Source: Desulfopila_A sp964446655
GTDB taxonomy: Bacteria > Desulfobacterota > Desulfobulbia > Desulfobulbales > Desulfocapsaceae
Length of the DNA: 49,328 bases
Direction of reading: 5' to 3'
Assembly (NCBI GenBank): GCA_964446655.1
Contig: CAYUPL010000024.1
Span: 1 to 49,328 of the forward strand
Shown here: piece by piece, positions 36,311-45,133 of the stretch
Layout of the letters: each line of letters opens with the position of its first letter
How positions within the stretch are numbered: position 1 is the first letter of the stretch
Notes under the pieces: model-generated
What the model was told of the DNA's origin: nothing
The model's input: the letters and a program-made list of their open reading frames with translations, nothing else
The model's database searches: none
Position numbers and translations under genes: made by a program

Positions 36311-37267
36311 ATGACGGATAAAACAGAGCAGATACTTGCCTACCTTGAGAAAAGAGCCTGGTTGTCGGGAGAACTTTCCTGCTCTTTTCTCGCTGCTGGA
36401 GAATATAACGAGAATTATGTCATCTCCACCGGCGGGCAGCGGTATGTATTTCGCATCAATCACGGCACGCAACTTGGTTTGCAAAGGCAGAGCGAGTATG
36501 AGTTCCGGGTCCTTGAGGCGGTATCTCCTTCCACGGTGACGCCGCTACCCTATTTTTATGATATGGATTGCGGCGGTCTTGGCAGGGGGGTTCTGTTGAT
36601 GGAATATCTGCCGGGAGTTCCCCTGGACTATCGCCGGGACCTGCTCACCGCGGCTCGGATTTTTGCCTGTATACACAAGCTGCCGCCGTCTCCTGAGCTC
36701 ATCCGCCAGGAAAATCCCGCCAGGGATATTGGTGCGGAATCCCACGGACTATTGAATCGCTATGCCGCTCTGCATTATTCCGCTGTCCGCGCCCGCCTGT
36801 TTGAATATCATCAGGAGATACTGGCCGGGGCGACGGATATGGCACTCCGGTACCAAAACGAAGATTTCTGCATCGTCAACACGGAGGTCAATTCCGGCAA
36901 TTTCATCATTGGTGAAGAACGTTCCTGTCTGGTGGACTGGGAAAAGGCCGTGGTTTCCCATCGGTATCAGGATCTGGCTCATTTTCTTGTACCGACCACC
37001 ACTCTGTGGAAAACCGATTATCGCTGCAGTGAAGAGGATAAGCGACTCTTTTTGAACATGTATCTGCAGGCAGGAGATTTTCCCTTTTCTTTAGATGAAG
37101 TGTATGAAAAAACCGCCATGATGGAGCGGGTTATTCTTTTACGAGCCTTGAGCTGGTGCTACATGGCTTACCATGAGTATGTTGCAGCAGACAGGGAGCT
37201 GGTTCATGACGATACCTTTGCCAAAATAACCTCATACATGGACGAAGCGGAATGTTTCTTGAGTTAG
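36311..37267 (+). CDS. APH-fold small-molecule kinase next to an ABC importer
   Basis: 318 residues of the aminoglycoside/choline/thiamine kinase (APH) superfamily. ATG 36311 has GGGAG just upstream; an upstream TTG would add 20 residues. The N-lobe is visible (YNENYVISTGGQRYVFRIN, with the ATP-binding Arg/Lys region) and hinge LLMEYLPGVPLD. The catalytic loop normally reads H-x-D...N but here reads CIVNTEVNSGNFII, with His replaced by Asn and the catalytic Asp by Glu. The Mg-binding motif LVDWEKAV is intact. It overlaps the ABC ATPase gene by 16 bases, so it probably phosphorylates what the transporter imports. Resistance to aminoglycosides is not implied. Substrate unknown. Confidence 0.75.
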   Translation: MTDKTEQILAYLEKRAWLSGELSCSFLAAGEYNENYVISTGGQRYVFRINHGTQLGLQRQSEYEFRVLEAVSPSTVTPLPYFYDMDCGGLGRGVLLMEYLPGVPLDYRRDLLTAARIFACIHKLPPSPELIRQENPARDIGAESHGLLNRYAALHYSAVRARLFEYHQEILAGATDMALRYQNEDFCIVNTEVNSGNFIIGEERSCLVDWEKAVVSHRYQDLAHFLVPTTTLWKTDYRCSEEDKRLFLNMYLQAGDFPFSLDEVYEKTAMMERVILLRALSWCYMAYHEYVAADRELVHDDTFAKITSYMDEAECFLS

Positions 37268-38220
37268 ACTCCATCGATAAAAGTTATGGTGATCTTCGCG
37301 TTCTGGAAAAGGTTTCCTTGGCGGTGCATAAGGGAGAACTCGTCTCTCTCATCGGACCTTCAGGTGCAGGGAAAACTACGTTGCTGAAGATCATCGCCGG
37401 TCTCGAAAGTGCTGATGACGGTGCCGTAACCTCTGCGGCCGATCTGAAAAATAATCCGGCCATTCTGGTTTTTCAGGACTACCTCCTCTTTCCGACCATG
37501 ACGGTGTTTGATAATGTTGCCTTTGGCCTGAGGTGCCGAAAGGAAAAAAAAGAGGACATAGGTGCAAAGGTAGCCGCCATGCTGGATTATTTTCAGCTGG
37601 GTGATAAAACCGCCTCCTATCCCAATCAGCTTTCCGCCGGTCAGCAGCAACGTGTCGCTCTTGCCAGAGCCATGGTGGTTTCTCCGTCTCTCCTGCTACT
37701 GGATGAACCTTTTGCCAATCTCGACCGCAATCTGAAGGCGGAAACAGCGGAATTCATCCGTGGTTTTCAGCAGGAGTACGGTATCACTACGCTCAGCGTG
37801 ACGCATGATCTGCAGGAGGCCTTTATGATGTCTGACAAGATCGGTATCCTGCTCAACGGCAGATTATGCCAGTACGACGACGTCAAAGCGGTCTATAACC
37901 GGCCTGTTTCTTCGCAGGTGGCTGATTTCCTGGGCCATGTCAATAGTATTCCCTCTGCCGCTTTTGCCTTGATGGGGATTAATGGGGGAGTTCGAACTGG
38001 AGTATCCGCTATCAATGTCAGAGCGGAATCTATTGTGCTTACCAAGGACAGTAACGGACCTGGTAGTATCAAGGAGATGGTGTTTGCCGGGCAGTATATT
38101 ATCTATCGCGTTCTCTTGCAGGATACCCGGTTGACCGTTTATAGCTTTGATTCCGATCTGGAGGAAGGAGACCGGGTCTCTCTCACCGTTAAACACTATA
38201 TATCCATAAAGGAGAACTGA
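37252..38220 (+). CDS. ABC transporter ATP-binding protein (YnjD-like)
   Basis: 322 residues. Walker A GPSGAGKTT, Q-loop LVFQDYLLF, signature LSAGQQQR (Ala instead of the usual Gly), Walker B LLLLDEPFANLD, H-loop VTHD, then a TOBE-like C-terminal domain (about 235-320). It belongs to the PotA/FbpC/YnjD importers. Starts inside the kinase gene and ends 2 bases before the binding-protein gene, so translation of the module is coupled. Confidence 0.88.
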   Translation: MFLELDSIDKSYGDLRVLEKVSLAVHKGELVSLIGPSGAGKTTLLKIIAGLESADDGAVTSAADLKNNPAILVFQDYLLFPTMTVFDNVAFGLRCRKEKKEDIGAKVAAMLDYFQLGDKTASYPNQLSAGQQQRVALARAMVVSPSLLLLDEPFANLDRNLKAETAEFIRGFQQEYGITTLSVTHDLQEAFMMSDKIGILLNGRLCQYDDVKAVYNRPVSSQVADFLGHVNSIPSAAFALMGINGGVRTGVSAINVRAESIVLTKDSNGPGSIKEMVFAGQYIIYRVLLQDTRLTVYSFDSDLEEGDRVSLTVKHYISIKEN

Positions 38221-38222
38221 TT

Positions 38223-39431
38223 ATGTTGAGGCGATATCTTACTGTCTTCATAATTCTTTTGGGTTGTATCATGCTGCCGGGATGGTCATCTTCGCCTGCG
38301 GCCGAAACCTTTGCCGATCTGAAGGCGAAGGCCAGGGGCACGGAGGTGAAATGGTTCATGTGGGGCGGTTCTCCCACCATTAACTCCTGGGTAGATACCT
38401 ATGTGGCCGCCGAGGTGAAGAACAGGTATGATATCACCCTTAAACGGGTTCCCGCCGATGCAGCCATATTCATCAACAAACTGCTCACCGAAAAACAGGC
38501 CGGCAGAACCAAGGGCACCATGGACCTGCTCTGGATTAATGGAGAGAATTTTAAAAACGCCATGGAAAACGGCCTGCTCCAGGGCCCCATCACCGATATA
38601 TTGCCCAATTTCTCCCTGGTCGATCCGGAGTCGGTGGCATATGACTTCGGTTACCCGGTGCAGGGTTACGAAGCGCCCTATGGCCGGGCTCAGTTTGTCT
38701 ATGAGTATGATGCTGCGCAACTGCAGGATCCACCGCGATCTTTTGCCGAGCTGAAAAACTGGGTACGGCAGAATCCGGGGAGATTTACCTATCCCAGACC
38801 ACCTGATTTCACAGGCTCAGCCTTCATCCGTCAGGCATTTTACGCCCTCACCGGCGGGCATGAGCAGTATATGGTCGGACTCGATGAAGAGCTCTATAAC
38901 AGGAATGGAGTAAAGTTGTGGGACTATCTCAACGATATCAAGCCCTATCTCTGGCAACAGGGCAAAACGTATCCCAAGGATATCGCGGCTCTGGACACCC
39001 TGTTCGAGCGGGGCGAAGTGGCTCTGAACATGAGCTACCATCAGGCTAACGCGCAGAGCAAGATATCTCAGGGGCGCTACAGTCCGAGTGTGCGAACCTT
39101 TGTGATGCAGGATGGCTCGTTGTATAACACGCATTTTACCGCGGTTCCCTTTAACGCGCCTAATAGAGCCGGGGCCCTGGTGGTTGCTAATTTTCTTCTT
39201 TCCGCCGAGGCTCAGCTGCAGAAGAATATGCCGCAGAACTGGGGCGATTTCACCGTGCTTGACCTGCAGCGTCTGGACAGTGACATGGCGGAGCGTTTCA
39301 AAAATCTTGATCTGGGAGAAGCCACCCTGTCGCCTGACGCCCTTGCGGCAACGGCCGTACCTGAGATTCCCTCGGCATATCTGGAGCTTCTGGAAAGAGA
39401 CTGGGAAAACAAGGTGTTGCGCGGTAACTAG
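38223..39431 (+). CDS. ABC transporter substrate-binding protein (YnjB-like)
   Basis: 402 residues, with a signal peptide (MLRRYLTVFIILLGCIMLPG, cleavage near SPAA-ET). The mature region EVKWFMWGGSPTINSWVDTY, DLLWINGENFKNAMENGLL and ALNMSYHQANAQSKISQG match the YnjB-type extracellular binding proteins of the spermidine/thiamine/iron superfamily. AAGGAG precedes the ATG. Substrate of YnjB homologues is not established. It works with the two permeases and the ATPase around it. Confidence 0.85.
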   Translation: MLRRYLTVFIILLGCIMLPGWSSSPAAETFADLKAKARGTEVKWFMWGGSPTINSWVDTYVAAEVKNRYDITLKRVPADAAIFINKLLTEKQAGRTKGTMDLLWINGENFKNAMENGLLQGPITDILPNFSLVDPESVAYDFGYPVQGYEAPYGRAQFVYEYDAAQLQDPPRSFAELKNWVRQNPGRFTYPRPPDFTGSAFIRQAFYALTGGHEQYMVGLDEELYNRNGVKLWDYLNDIKPYLWQQGKTYPKDIAALDTLFERGEVALNMSYHQANAQSKISQGRYSPSVRTFVMQDGSLYNTHFTAVPFNAPNRAGALVVANFLLSAEAQLQKNMPQNWGDFTVLDLQRLDSDMAERFKNLDLGEATLSPDALAATAVPEIPSAYLELLERDWENKVLRGN

Positions 39432-39437
39432 GCTGAT

Positions 39438-40304
39438 ATGCGGCGCCTGACACTTTTTCTCAACCTGCTTCCTCTGCTCATCCCTTTCCTGGCCGTTGTG
39501 GTGGGTGGCCTGCTGGTGACGGGTCTGCAGTCTCTGGGGCTTTTCATGTTTTCCTATACCTACGATGACATGTTCTTTGCTTACAGGGAATTGTTGCGCG
39601 ACGACTGGTTTCTGCACTCGACCATTTTTTCCCTGCAGGTCGCTCTGGCATCCGCCGTGATCGCCATCCTCTGTGGTACCTTCCTGGCTTATATAATCTG
39701 GCAGTTGCCGGACAGGTATCACCGCCGCACGGTTATTTACAAAATACCGCTTATTCTGCCGCACATTGCCGTGGGGTTTATAGCGGTCATCCTGCTTTCC
39801 AAAACAGGAGTTTTTGCCTCTATTGCCTATCAGCTGGGATTGATCGATTCCTATGCAGATTTTCCCGGTTTGCTCTATACCCGTTCCGGTATAGAGCTTA
39901 TTCTCGCTTATATCTATAAAGAAACGCCTTTTGTAATGGTCATGGTGTATGCCATCCTGTCTCGTTTTGACAGGCGTATCATCGAAACGGCAAAAATGCT
40001 CGGCGCCTCTCAGTTGAGAATTTTTTTCACCTTGATTCTGCCCTTTATCATGCCGGTGATCAATACCACTTTTGTGATACTTTTTATCTTTTCTTTCGGT
40101 GGCTTTGATCTGCCCTTCGTGCTGGGAGACAGCTATCCCGGAATGATCTCCATCCGCATTTATGACTATTTCTTTCAGAAAGATCTTGCCTTGCGCCCGG
40201 TGGCCATGGCCATGCTGGTGCTGGTGTTCTGCTTCAGTCTGCTCTTTATTCTTTTTTATCTGAAGTTTTCCGCTCGTCTGGAAAAAGGGGTGCGCAAGCT
40301 ATGA
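39438..40304 (+). CDS. ABC transporter permease 1 (YnjC N-half-like)
   Basis: 288 residues with six hydrophobic segments and an EAA-type loop (IIETAKMLGASQLRIFFTLI). Corresponds to the first half of the fused permease YnjC; here the two halves are separate genes. It overlaps permease 2 by four bases (ATGA). Confidence 0.88.
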   Translation: MRRLTLFLNLLPLLIPFLAVVVGGLLVTGLQSLGLFMFSYTYDDMFFAYRELLRDDWFLHSTIFSLQVALASAVIAILCGTFLAYIIWQLPDRYHRRTVIYKIPLILPHIAVGFIAVILLSKTGVFASIAYQLGLIDSYADFPGLLYTRSGIELILAYIYKETPFVMVMVYAILSRFDRRIIETAKMLGASQLRIFFTLILPFIMPVINTTFVILFIFSFGGFDLPFVLGDSYPGMISIRIYDYFFQKDLALRPVAMAMLVLVFCFSLLFILFYLKFSARLEKGVRKL

Positions 40305-41089
40305 TACGACTTGCCTCTGTGCTGCTCTTTCTCTTTTTGGTCTTTGTTTCGCCCCTGGTGGTTCTGTTGTTGTATGCCGCCTCGTCGTCCTGGAGTTTTC
40401 CCGATGTTCTTCCTGCCTCTTTGGACGCAAGAAGTATTTCCTACCTTTTGCAGCATAAAAATGATATCGCCTTGAGCATGCTTGTTTCCTGCGGCTATTC
40501 CTTTGCTGCTGTTCTGGTAACATTGCTGCTGACCGTGTTACCGGCCAAGGTTTTTGCCAGGACGGTATTTTCCGGCAAAATGGTGCTCGAAGGACTTTTC
40601 CTCGCACCGGCCCTTATCCCTCCCATGGCCTTCGCCATGGGAGCCCACTATTTTTTTGTCCGGCTGGGGCTTGCCGATACCTTCGTGGGGGTTGTGTTGA
40701 TTCTCAGCCTGTACAGCTATCCTTACATGCTGCGGGCTCTGACTGCAGGTTATCTGACATATGGTGAAGACCTGGCCCTCTGTGCCCGTAATATGGGGGC
40801 TTCCAGCCTGCGTATCCTGCTCTCCATAGAACTGCCGCTGCTCCTGCCTGCCATTATCGCCGGAGGAACCATTGTTTTTCTGGTCTCTTTTTCGGAATAC
40901 TTTCTCGTCTTTCTGATCGGCGGTGGGACGGTACCGTCCTATTCCGGCTATATCTTTCCGCTACTCAATTCCTCCGATAACAGTGTCGCTTCCCTGTTGA
41001 CGCTGCTTTTCGTCTTTGTGCCCATCATGCTGTTTGTCATAATCGACCGTCTCGTCTATGGCGTATATCGTAAAAGAGGATTGATGTGA
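40301..41089 (+). CDS. ABC transporter permease 2 (YnjC C-half-like)
   Basis: 262 residues, six hydrophobic segments and an EAA loop (LCARNMGASSLRILLSIELP). Second half of the YnjC-like channel, translationally coupled to permease 1 and the last clear gene of the kinase-transporter operon. Confidence 0.88.
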   Translation: MIRLASVLLFLFLVFVSPLVVLLLYAASSSWSFPDVLPASLDARSISYLLQHKNDIALSMLVSCGYSFAAVLVTLLLTVLPAKVFARTVFSGKMVLEGLFLAPALIPPMAFAMGAHYFFVRLGLADTFVGVVLILSLYSYPYMLRALTAGYLTYGEDLALCARNMGASSLRILLSIELPLLLPAIIAGGTIVFLVSFSEYFLVFLIGGGTVPSYSGYIFPLLNSSDNSVASLLTLLFVFVPIMLFVIIDRLVYGVYRKRGLM

Positions 41090-41374
41090 CTGGCTATAAA
41101 ATCATTTTTCCGGGAAACAGACCCGGCTCTATTGTCTCATTGGACGACATCCATGCCTCCGCGCTGAGTGGAGAAAAATTCCTTCAACCTTGACTTTGCA
41201 GGTGGAGCTGATAACTTAATTCTATTGGGAAAACATATTATAATGTCCTGATTTGTCGGATCTTGCTCATGTTGCCAGAGACCGCTCCACTCAGTATATC
41301 AATCGCTGTATTCCTTTGGCGGTTTTCGTGGTGGAAGATTTTTACGAAGGTGTTGAAATACCATTTTTCCAATA
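41086..41374 (+). other. Spacer with two orphan open segments and a distant inverted repeat
   Basis: Overlapping the permease stop (GTGA), a 35-codon frame reads VTGYKIIFPGNRPGSIVSL ... GEKFLQP and stops at 41191-41193. Further on, 41246-41374 reads SDLAHVARDRSTQYINRCIP ... VEIPFFQ to a stop, without a start codon. Both look protein-like but match nothing I know, and could be the ends of a deleted fifth operon gene. CTGAGTGGAG (41164-41173) and CTCCACTCAG (41285-41294) are exact complements 111 bases apart. A TATAAT lies at 41239-41244. Confidence 0.3.
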
Positions 41375-41384
41375 AGGAAAGTTG

Positions 41385-43118
41385 ATGCGAATAAGTATTG
41401 CAAATTTGTTAAATCCCTCCCGTCAAAAAAGCCTTGTGGGTAAGGGAGTTGTGCTTCTCGATCACTTGCTGGGTGTGGCCGAGCTTAACAGGCTTTATCA
41501 TCAACATGGTTTTTCCGGCCTGGATGCCGATGCCTTTACCGCCAGATTTCTACAGGTTTTCGACATAAACCTGCAGCTGGACGGCTCACTTGAACAGATA
41601 CCGGAGGAAGGCCCACTTATCATCTGCGCTAACCATCCGTTTGGCGGTATCGAAGGCGTAGCGCTTGCTCATCTGTTGCGCCGGCGGCGTGCCGATGTGA
41701 AGATTTTAGCCAATCGAGTTTTGTCGCTGTTTGTCGAACTTGAGGCTCTCTTTATTTACACCAACCCTTTACGATCCAATGCCGCCGGCAATACTACTTC
41801 TTTAAAATCGTGTTTGACGCATCTGCGACAAGGTGGCCTGCTGGTGCTTTTTCCGGCGGGCCGGGTCAGTTATCCGCCGAAACACGGCGTACCCATCAGG
41901 GACCATCAATGGAACCGGATGGTGGCTAGCCTGGCACGCCAGGCAACATGTAAAGTAATGCCCTTACATATCAGTGGCCAAAACCGGCCACTATTTTACC
42001 AGCTCGGACTCATTTGGAGTCGTCTGCGGATGTTGATGCTTATCCGTGAGATGCTGCACAGTCATGGGAAAAGTATCACGATATCAACAGGCAAGCCGGC
42101 TGTCCTTCCTGTTCTGAAGAAAGATAGGCAGCATATAACCGATCTGTACCGTCTCGTAACTTATTTGCATGATCCGCAGTATCGCCACTCATGGCCTCTA
42201 CAGCCACAAAAACACATGGTGCCGGTTGCCGATGCAGCTGAGCCCAAAAATGTTTTGGCGGAAGTTGCGCAGCTCTCCGGGGAGCATTGTCTGCTCCGGT
42301 ATAAAAATTTCGCCGTATATTATGCCACCCGCAAGCAGGTTCCACAGGTTATTGAGGAGATACAGCGATTGCGGGAAGAAAATTTCAGGCCGTTTGATGA
42401 AGGCAGCGGCGCCTGCAGAGATGGTGATCCATTTGATGACACGTATACCCATCTTTTCGTATTTGATCATAGCGAAAAGAGTATCGTTGGCGCTTACCGG
42501 ATGGGACAGACCGACAGAATTCTACCTGAGCAGGGCAAAGACGGGCTTTATCTGTCGCACATGTTTACTTTTAAAGACGATTTTGTAAATCAGCGGCAAC
42601 CATGTCTGGAGATGGGACGGTCGTTCGTGGTAGTTGGACAACAGCGCAGCTATAACTCGTTGCTTTTGCTCTTTAAGGGAATTGGCGCTTTTGTCTGCAG
42701 GTTCCCCCGCTATCGTCTCCTGTATGGTACTGTGTCGTTAAGCCGTCGGTACCAGGCCCTCAGTGTGTTGCTGATCGAGCAATTTCTGGTTGCGCCCAGC
42801 GCTCAGGTGAAGGCCAAAATGCCGTTTGATTATCCGGCGCCCCCCGAGCTGCTGGAGTATTTAACACGATATCCTCCGGACATTGACAGCCTGGACTGGT
42901 TGGTGCGGCAAATAGAACCGGACGAAAAGGGCTTGCCGGTGCTGGTGAGGCAATATCATCAGCTTGGTGCACGGTTTTACGGCATCGGCATCGACCCGAA
43001 TTTTGCCGGGACACCGGGGCTTCTGTTGAGCGTTGATCTGCCGGCTGCTCCACAGAAGCTGCTGCGGCGTTATATGGGGCGGCAGCTGGATGATTATCTG
43101 TCGTATCAACAACCTTGA
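41385..43118 (+). CDS. olsF: Bifunctional ornithine lipid synthase (OlsF-like)
   Basis: 577 residues with two acyltransferase halves. N-terminal half (about 1-280): PlsC-like O-acyltransferase with ANHPFGGIEG (His84) and FPAGRVS (about 157-163). C-terminal half (about 290-570): OlsB/GNAT-type N-acyltransferase with VFDHSEKSIVGAYRMG, GLYLSHMF, CLEMGRSFVV and LLYGTVSLSRRYQALS. This is the architecture of OlsF, which makes phosphorus-free ornithine lipids by N-acylating ornithine and then adding a second acyl chain. The acidic residue after the His is Glu rather than Asp. AAGGAAAG precedes ATG 41385. Such lipids are common under phosphate limitation, but no Pho box was seen. Fatty-acyl donors may come from ACP. 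Confidence 0.78.
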   Translation: MRISIANLLNPSRQKSLVGKGVVLLDHLLGVAELNRLYHQHGFSGLDADAFTARFLQVFDINLQLDGSLEQIPEEGPLIICANHPFGGIEGVALAHLLRRRRADVKILANRVLSLFVELEALFIYTNPLRSNAAGNTTSLKSCLTHLRQGGLLVLFPAGRVSYPPKHGVPIRDHQWNRMVASLARQATCKVMPLHISGQNRPLFYQLGLIWSRLRMLMLIREMLHSHGKSITISTGKPAVLPVLKKDRQHITDLYRLVTYLHDPQYRHSWPLQPQKHMVPVADAAEPKNVLAEVAQLSGEHCLLRYKNFAVYYATRKQVPQVIEEIQRLREENFRPFDEGSGACRDGDPFDDTYTHLFVFDHSEKSIVGAYRMGQTDRILPEQGKDGLYLSHMFTFKDDFVNQRQPCLEMGRSFVVVGQQRSYNSLLLLFKGIGAFVCRFPRYRLLYGTVSLSRRYQALSVLLIEQFLVAPSAQVKAKMPFDYPAPPELLEYLTRYPPDIDSLDWLVRQIEPDEKGLPVLVRQYHQLGARFYGIGIDPNFAGTPGLLLSVDLPAAPQKLLRRYMGRQLDDYLSYQQP

Positions 43119-43169
43119 AGTATCTTTCCTGTTTATAACGATTTTGCAACAGCCTGGGTGAGAAAGGAT

Positions 43170-43679
43170 TCAGCTGAAAATTTCGCCCTTTGTGGAATCG
43201 TCTGAAGATATATGAACGCTGAGAGTCTCTTCAATGGCGTGTACCTGGTGGATGTGATTGTCAAATCGTCCCTCCTCACCTACAAAGAAAAAAGAGTCTC
43301 CCTTGCCGAGAAAAGACGAAGAATCGAAAGTTATGCCGTATTTGTTGCGGCGGTAGTTGTCGATGGCTAAGACTCCTTCTATGACGTGGTAGAATATGAA
43401 AGAGGGATGTCCGTGGGCCGGAGTTATCGCATCTCTGCTCCAGCGGGCAGCCATGGCTTCGAAGCCGTTTTCACCTTTGTGTAGGATCGTTCTTGAATAT
43501 GTTCCTGTAATTTCAGGAAAATCTGAGAGCGGAAGAGGGTTCCGGCGCAAAAAAGCGGCTGCGGCGGCAGCGAGCCTCTCCGGGTCAGGATGGAGAAAGA
43601 GCTCAAAAAGCGCCTTGCGGAATTTTTCCTGATGGGGGTGACAGAGATAGGTGATGGGGGTTCCTGTGGGATTCTTCAT
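43170..43679 (-). CDS. Cysteine dioxygenase-like cupin
   Basis: 169 residues, cysteine dioxygenase fold. The facial triad is visible as H89-G-H91 (PAHGHPSF) and a His in NHIHQV (142/144), spaced as in CDO. The surrounding FYHVIEGVL and QVHAIEETLSVHIS are family-typical. It oxidises cysteine to cysteine sulfinate using O2 and Fe(II). It starts 2 bases after the decarboxylase stop, so the pair is one operon and together makes hypotaurine from cysteine. The exact thiol (cysteine versus 3-mercaptopropionate) cannot be settled by eye. Confidence 0.82.
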   Translation of the reverse strand: MKNPTGTPITYLCHPHQEKFRKALFELFLHPDPERLAAAAAAFLRRNPLPLSDFPEITGTYSRTILHKGENGFEAMAARWSRDAITPAHGHPSFIFYHVIEGVLAIDNYRRNKYGITFDSSSFLGKGDSFFFVGEEGRFDNHIHQVHAIEETLSVHISSDDSTKGEIFS

Positions 43680-43681
43680 AG

Positions 43682-45088
43682 TTAACCTCCTTCGAGTTGT
43701 TTTCCGGTTTTGATGAGTTGTGAAAAGTAATGGTCGACATCTTTTTCCGTCAGGTTGTGCCCGGCGAGTAACAGACGCAGAAAGAGTGTTTCGCCGTGAT
43801 GGGCGTAGCCCACCAGGCTTTTCCCTTCCTGATAGAGTTTTGTGCGGATCGCAAGATTTAACCTGTTGGCCGTTTCCTCGGCGGTTTTATAGCGGAAGCA
43901 GATATTGAAGGATGATCGTGGCAGAACAAGTTCCAGTTCCGGGCTATCCCGAACAATTTTTTCAGCATATTGACATAGGTTGTGGCAGCCTTCGACGTGC
44001 TCGGCGAATCCTTTTCTACCGAAATACTTCCAGTCGAGAAACCATTTGAGGCTGTCCACTTTCCTGCCGCACTGCAGTGAAACCGCACCCAGATCAAGGA
44101 CCTCATTACTCGTATCTCCATGAAAGATGTAGCTGCTGTCGCCGGCGCTGCAGACCTTGCCGAGAGTGTGACTGCGGTTGTTAATGAGGAAGACATTACA
44201 CATCAGTGCGGTACCGGTCATTTTATGGAAATCCCAGGTGAAGGAGTCAACCCGCTCAAGACCTGTAAGGTATTTTTTTCTGAGGGTGTCACTCAGCACC
44301 GCAGCTCCTCCCCAAGCGCCATCAACGTGCAGCCAGAACGGATATCTGCGCCGGATAGCAACAAGATCTTCGATGGGATCATAGGCGCCTCGAACCGTGG
44401 TTCCGGCGGTGGCGCCGACAAAAAAAGGATGACCACCCCGGGTCGTTATTTTATGCAGATGAGCTTCGAGGTCGGCAATATCCATCTCTCCGGTCTTGGT
44501 TATTCCCACTTTTATTAAGTGACTGGTGCCCAACCCGATAATGTTGGCCGCTTTTTCCATGGAGTAATGGGCCTCGGCACTGACGAAAGCATAGATGTCT
44601 TTTTTGCCGAACATCCCATCGGTCTTCACCGCAGGCAATATTTCGTTACGTGCCGCCATCATTGCCAGCATGTTGGCATTACTTGACCCGGTTGTCATCT
44701 GGCCCTCACCATTTTGAAATTTCACCAGATCGAGCATTTCTCCAATCATATATTTTTCCATCAAGGTGGATACCGGCGCCGATTCATAGGTGCAGGCGGA
44801 GGTGTTTGACACGGCCACCACCATCTCTCCCAGAATGGACGGCAGGTTTGCGCCGGCCCACATCCTGTTCACAAAGGTTGGATGACTGGTCTTGACTGAA
44901 TATTCCAGATATTTTTCTATCCATTGGAAAATTGCGGACCAGTCGGCACCATCGGTGAAGTCCTGCAGGCGGAGTATTTTACCGAGTTCAGCTGGATCTT
45001 TATAATGGAGAAAGCTGCCTTCCTGCTGTTTTGTTAGATATTTATGCAGCATCCATGTGATCGTATCTATGATTTCTCTCTTTTCCAA
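43682..45088 (-). CDS. PLP-dependent decarboxylase, probable cysteine sulfinate decarboxylase
   Basis: 468 residues, group II decarboxylase (GAD/CSAD family). The PLP-lysine is K289 in WDFHKMTG, with D256 in HVDGAWGG and H174 in AEAHYSMEKAAN, which stacks on PLP. The N-terminal TSHPTFVNRMWAGANLPSIL block resembles the TSHPRFFN...G region of cysteine sulfinate and glutamate decarboxylases. Immediate linkage to a cysteine dioxygenase strongly favours cysteine sulfinate to hypotaurine over glutamate or aspartate as substrate. First gene of the two-gene operon. No taurine exporter or oxidase is seen nearby. Confidence 0.82.
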   Translation of the reverse strand: MEKREIIDTITWMLHKYLTKQQEGSFLHYKDPAELGKILRLQDFTDGADWSAIFQWIEKYLEYSVKTSHPTFVNRMWAGANLPSILGEMVVAVSNTSACTYESAPVSTLMEKYMIGEMLDLVKFQNGEGQMTTGSSNANMLAMMAARNEILPAVKTDGMFGKKDIYAFVSAEAHYSMEKAANIIGLGTSHLIKVGITKTGEMDIADLEAHLHKITTRGGHPFFVGATAGTTVRGAYDPIEDLVAIRRRYPFWLHVDGAWGGAAVLSDTLRKKYLTGLERVDSFTWDFHKMTGTALMCNVFLINNRSHTLGKVCSAGDSSYIFHGDTSNEVLDLGAVSLQCGRKVDSLKWFLDWKYFGRKGFAEHVEGCHNLCQYAEKIVRDSPELELVLPRSSFNICFRYKTAEETANRLNLAIRTKLYQEGKSLVGYAHHGETLFLRLLLAGHNLTEKDVDHYFSQLIKTGKQLEGG

Positions 45089-45133
45089 GGGATATCTCCA
45101 GCAGTTGCAGAGGTTGAGTTTGGGGGGTATCGG

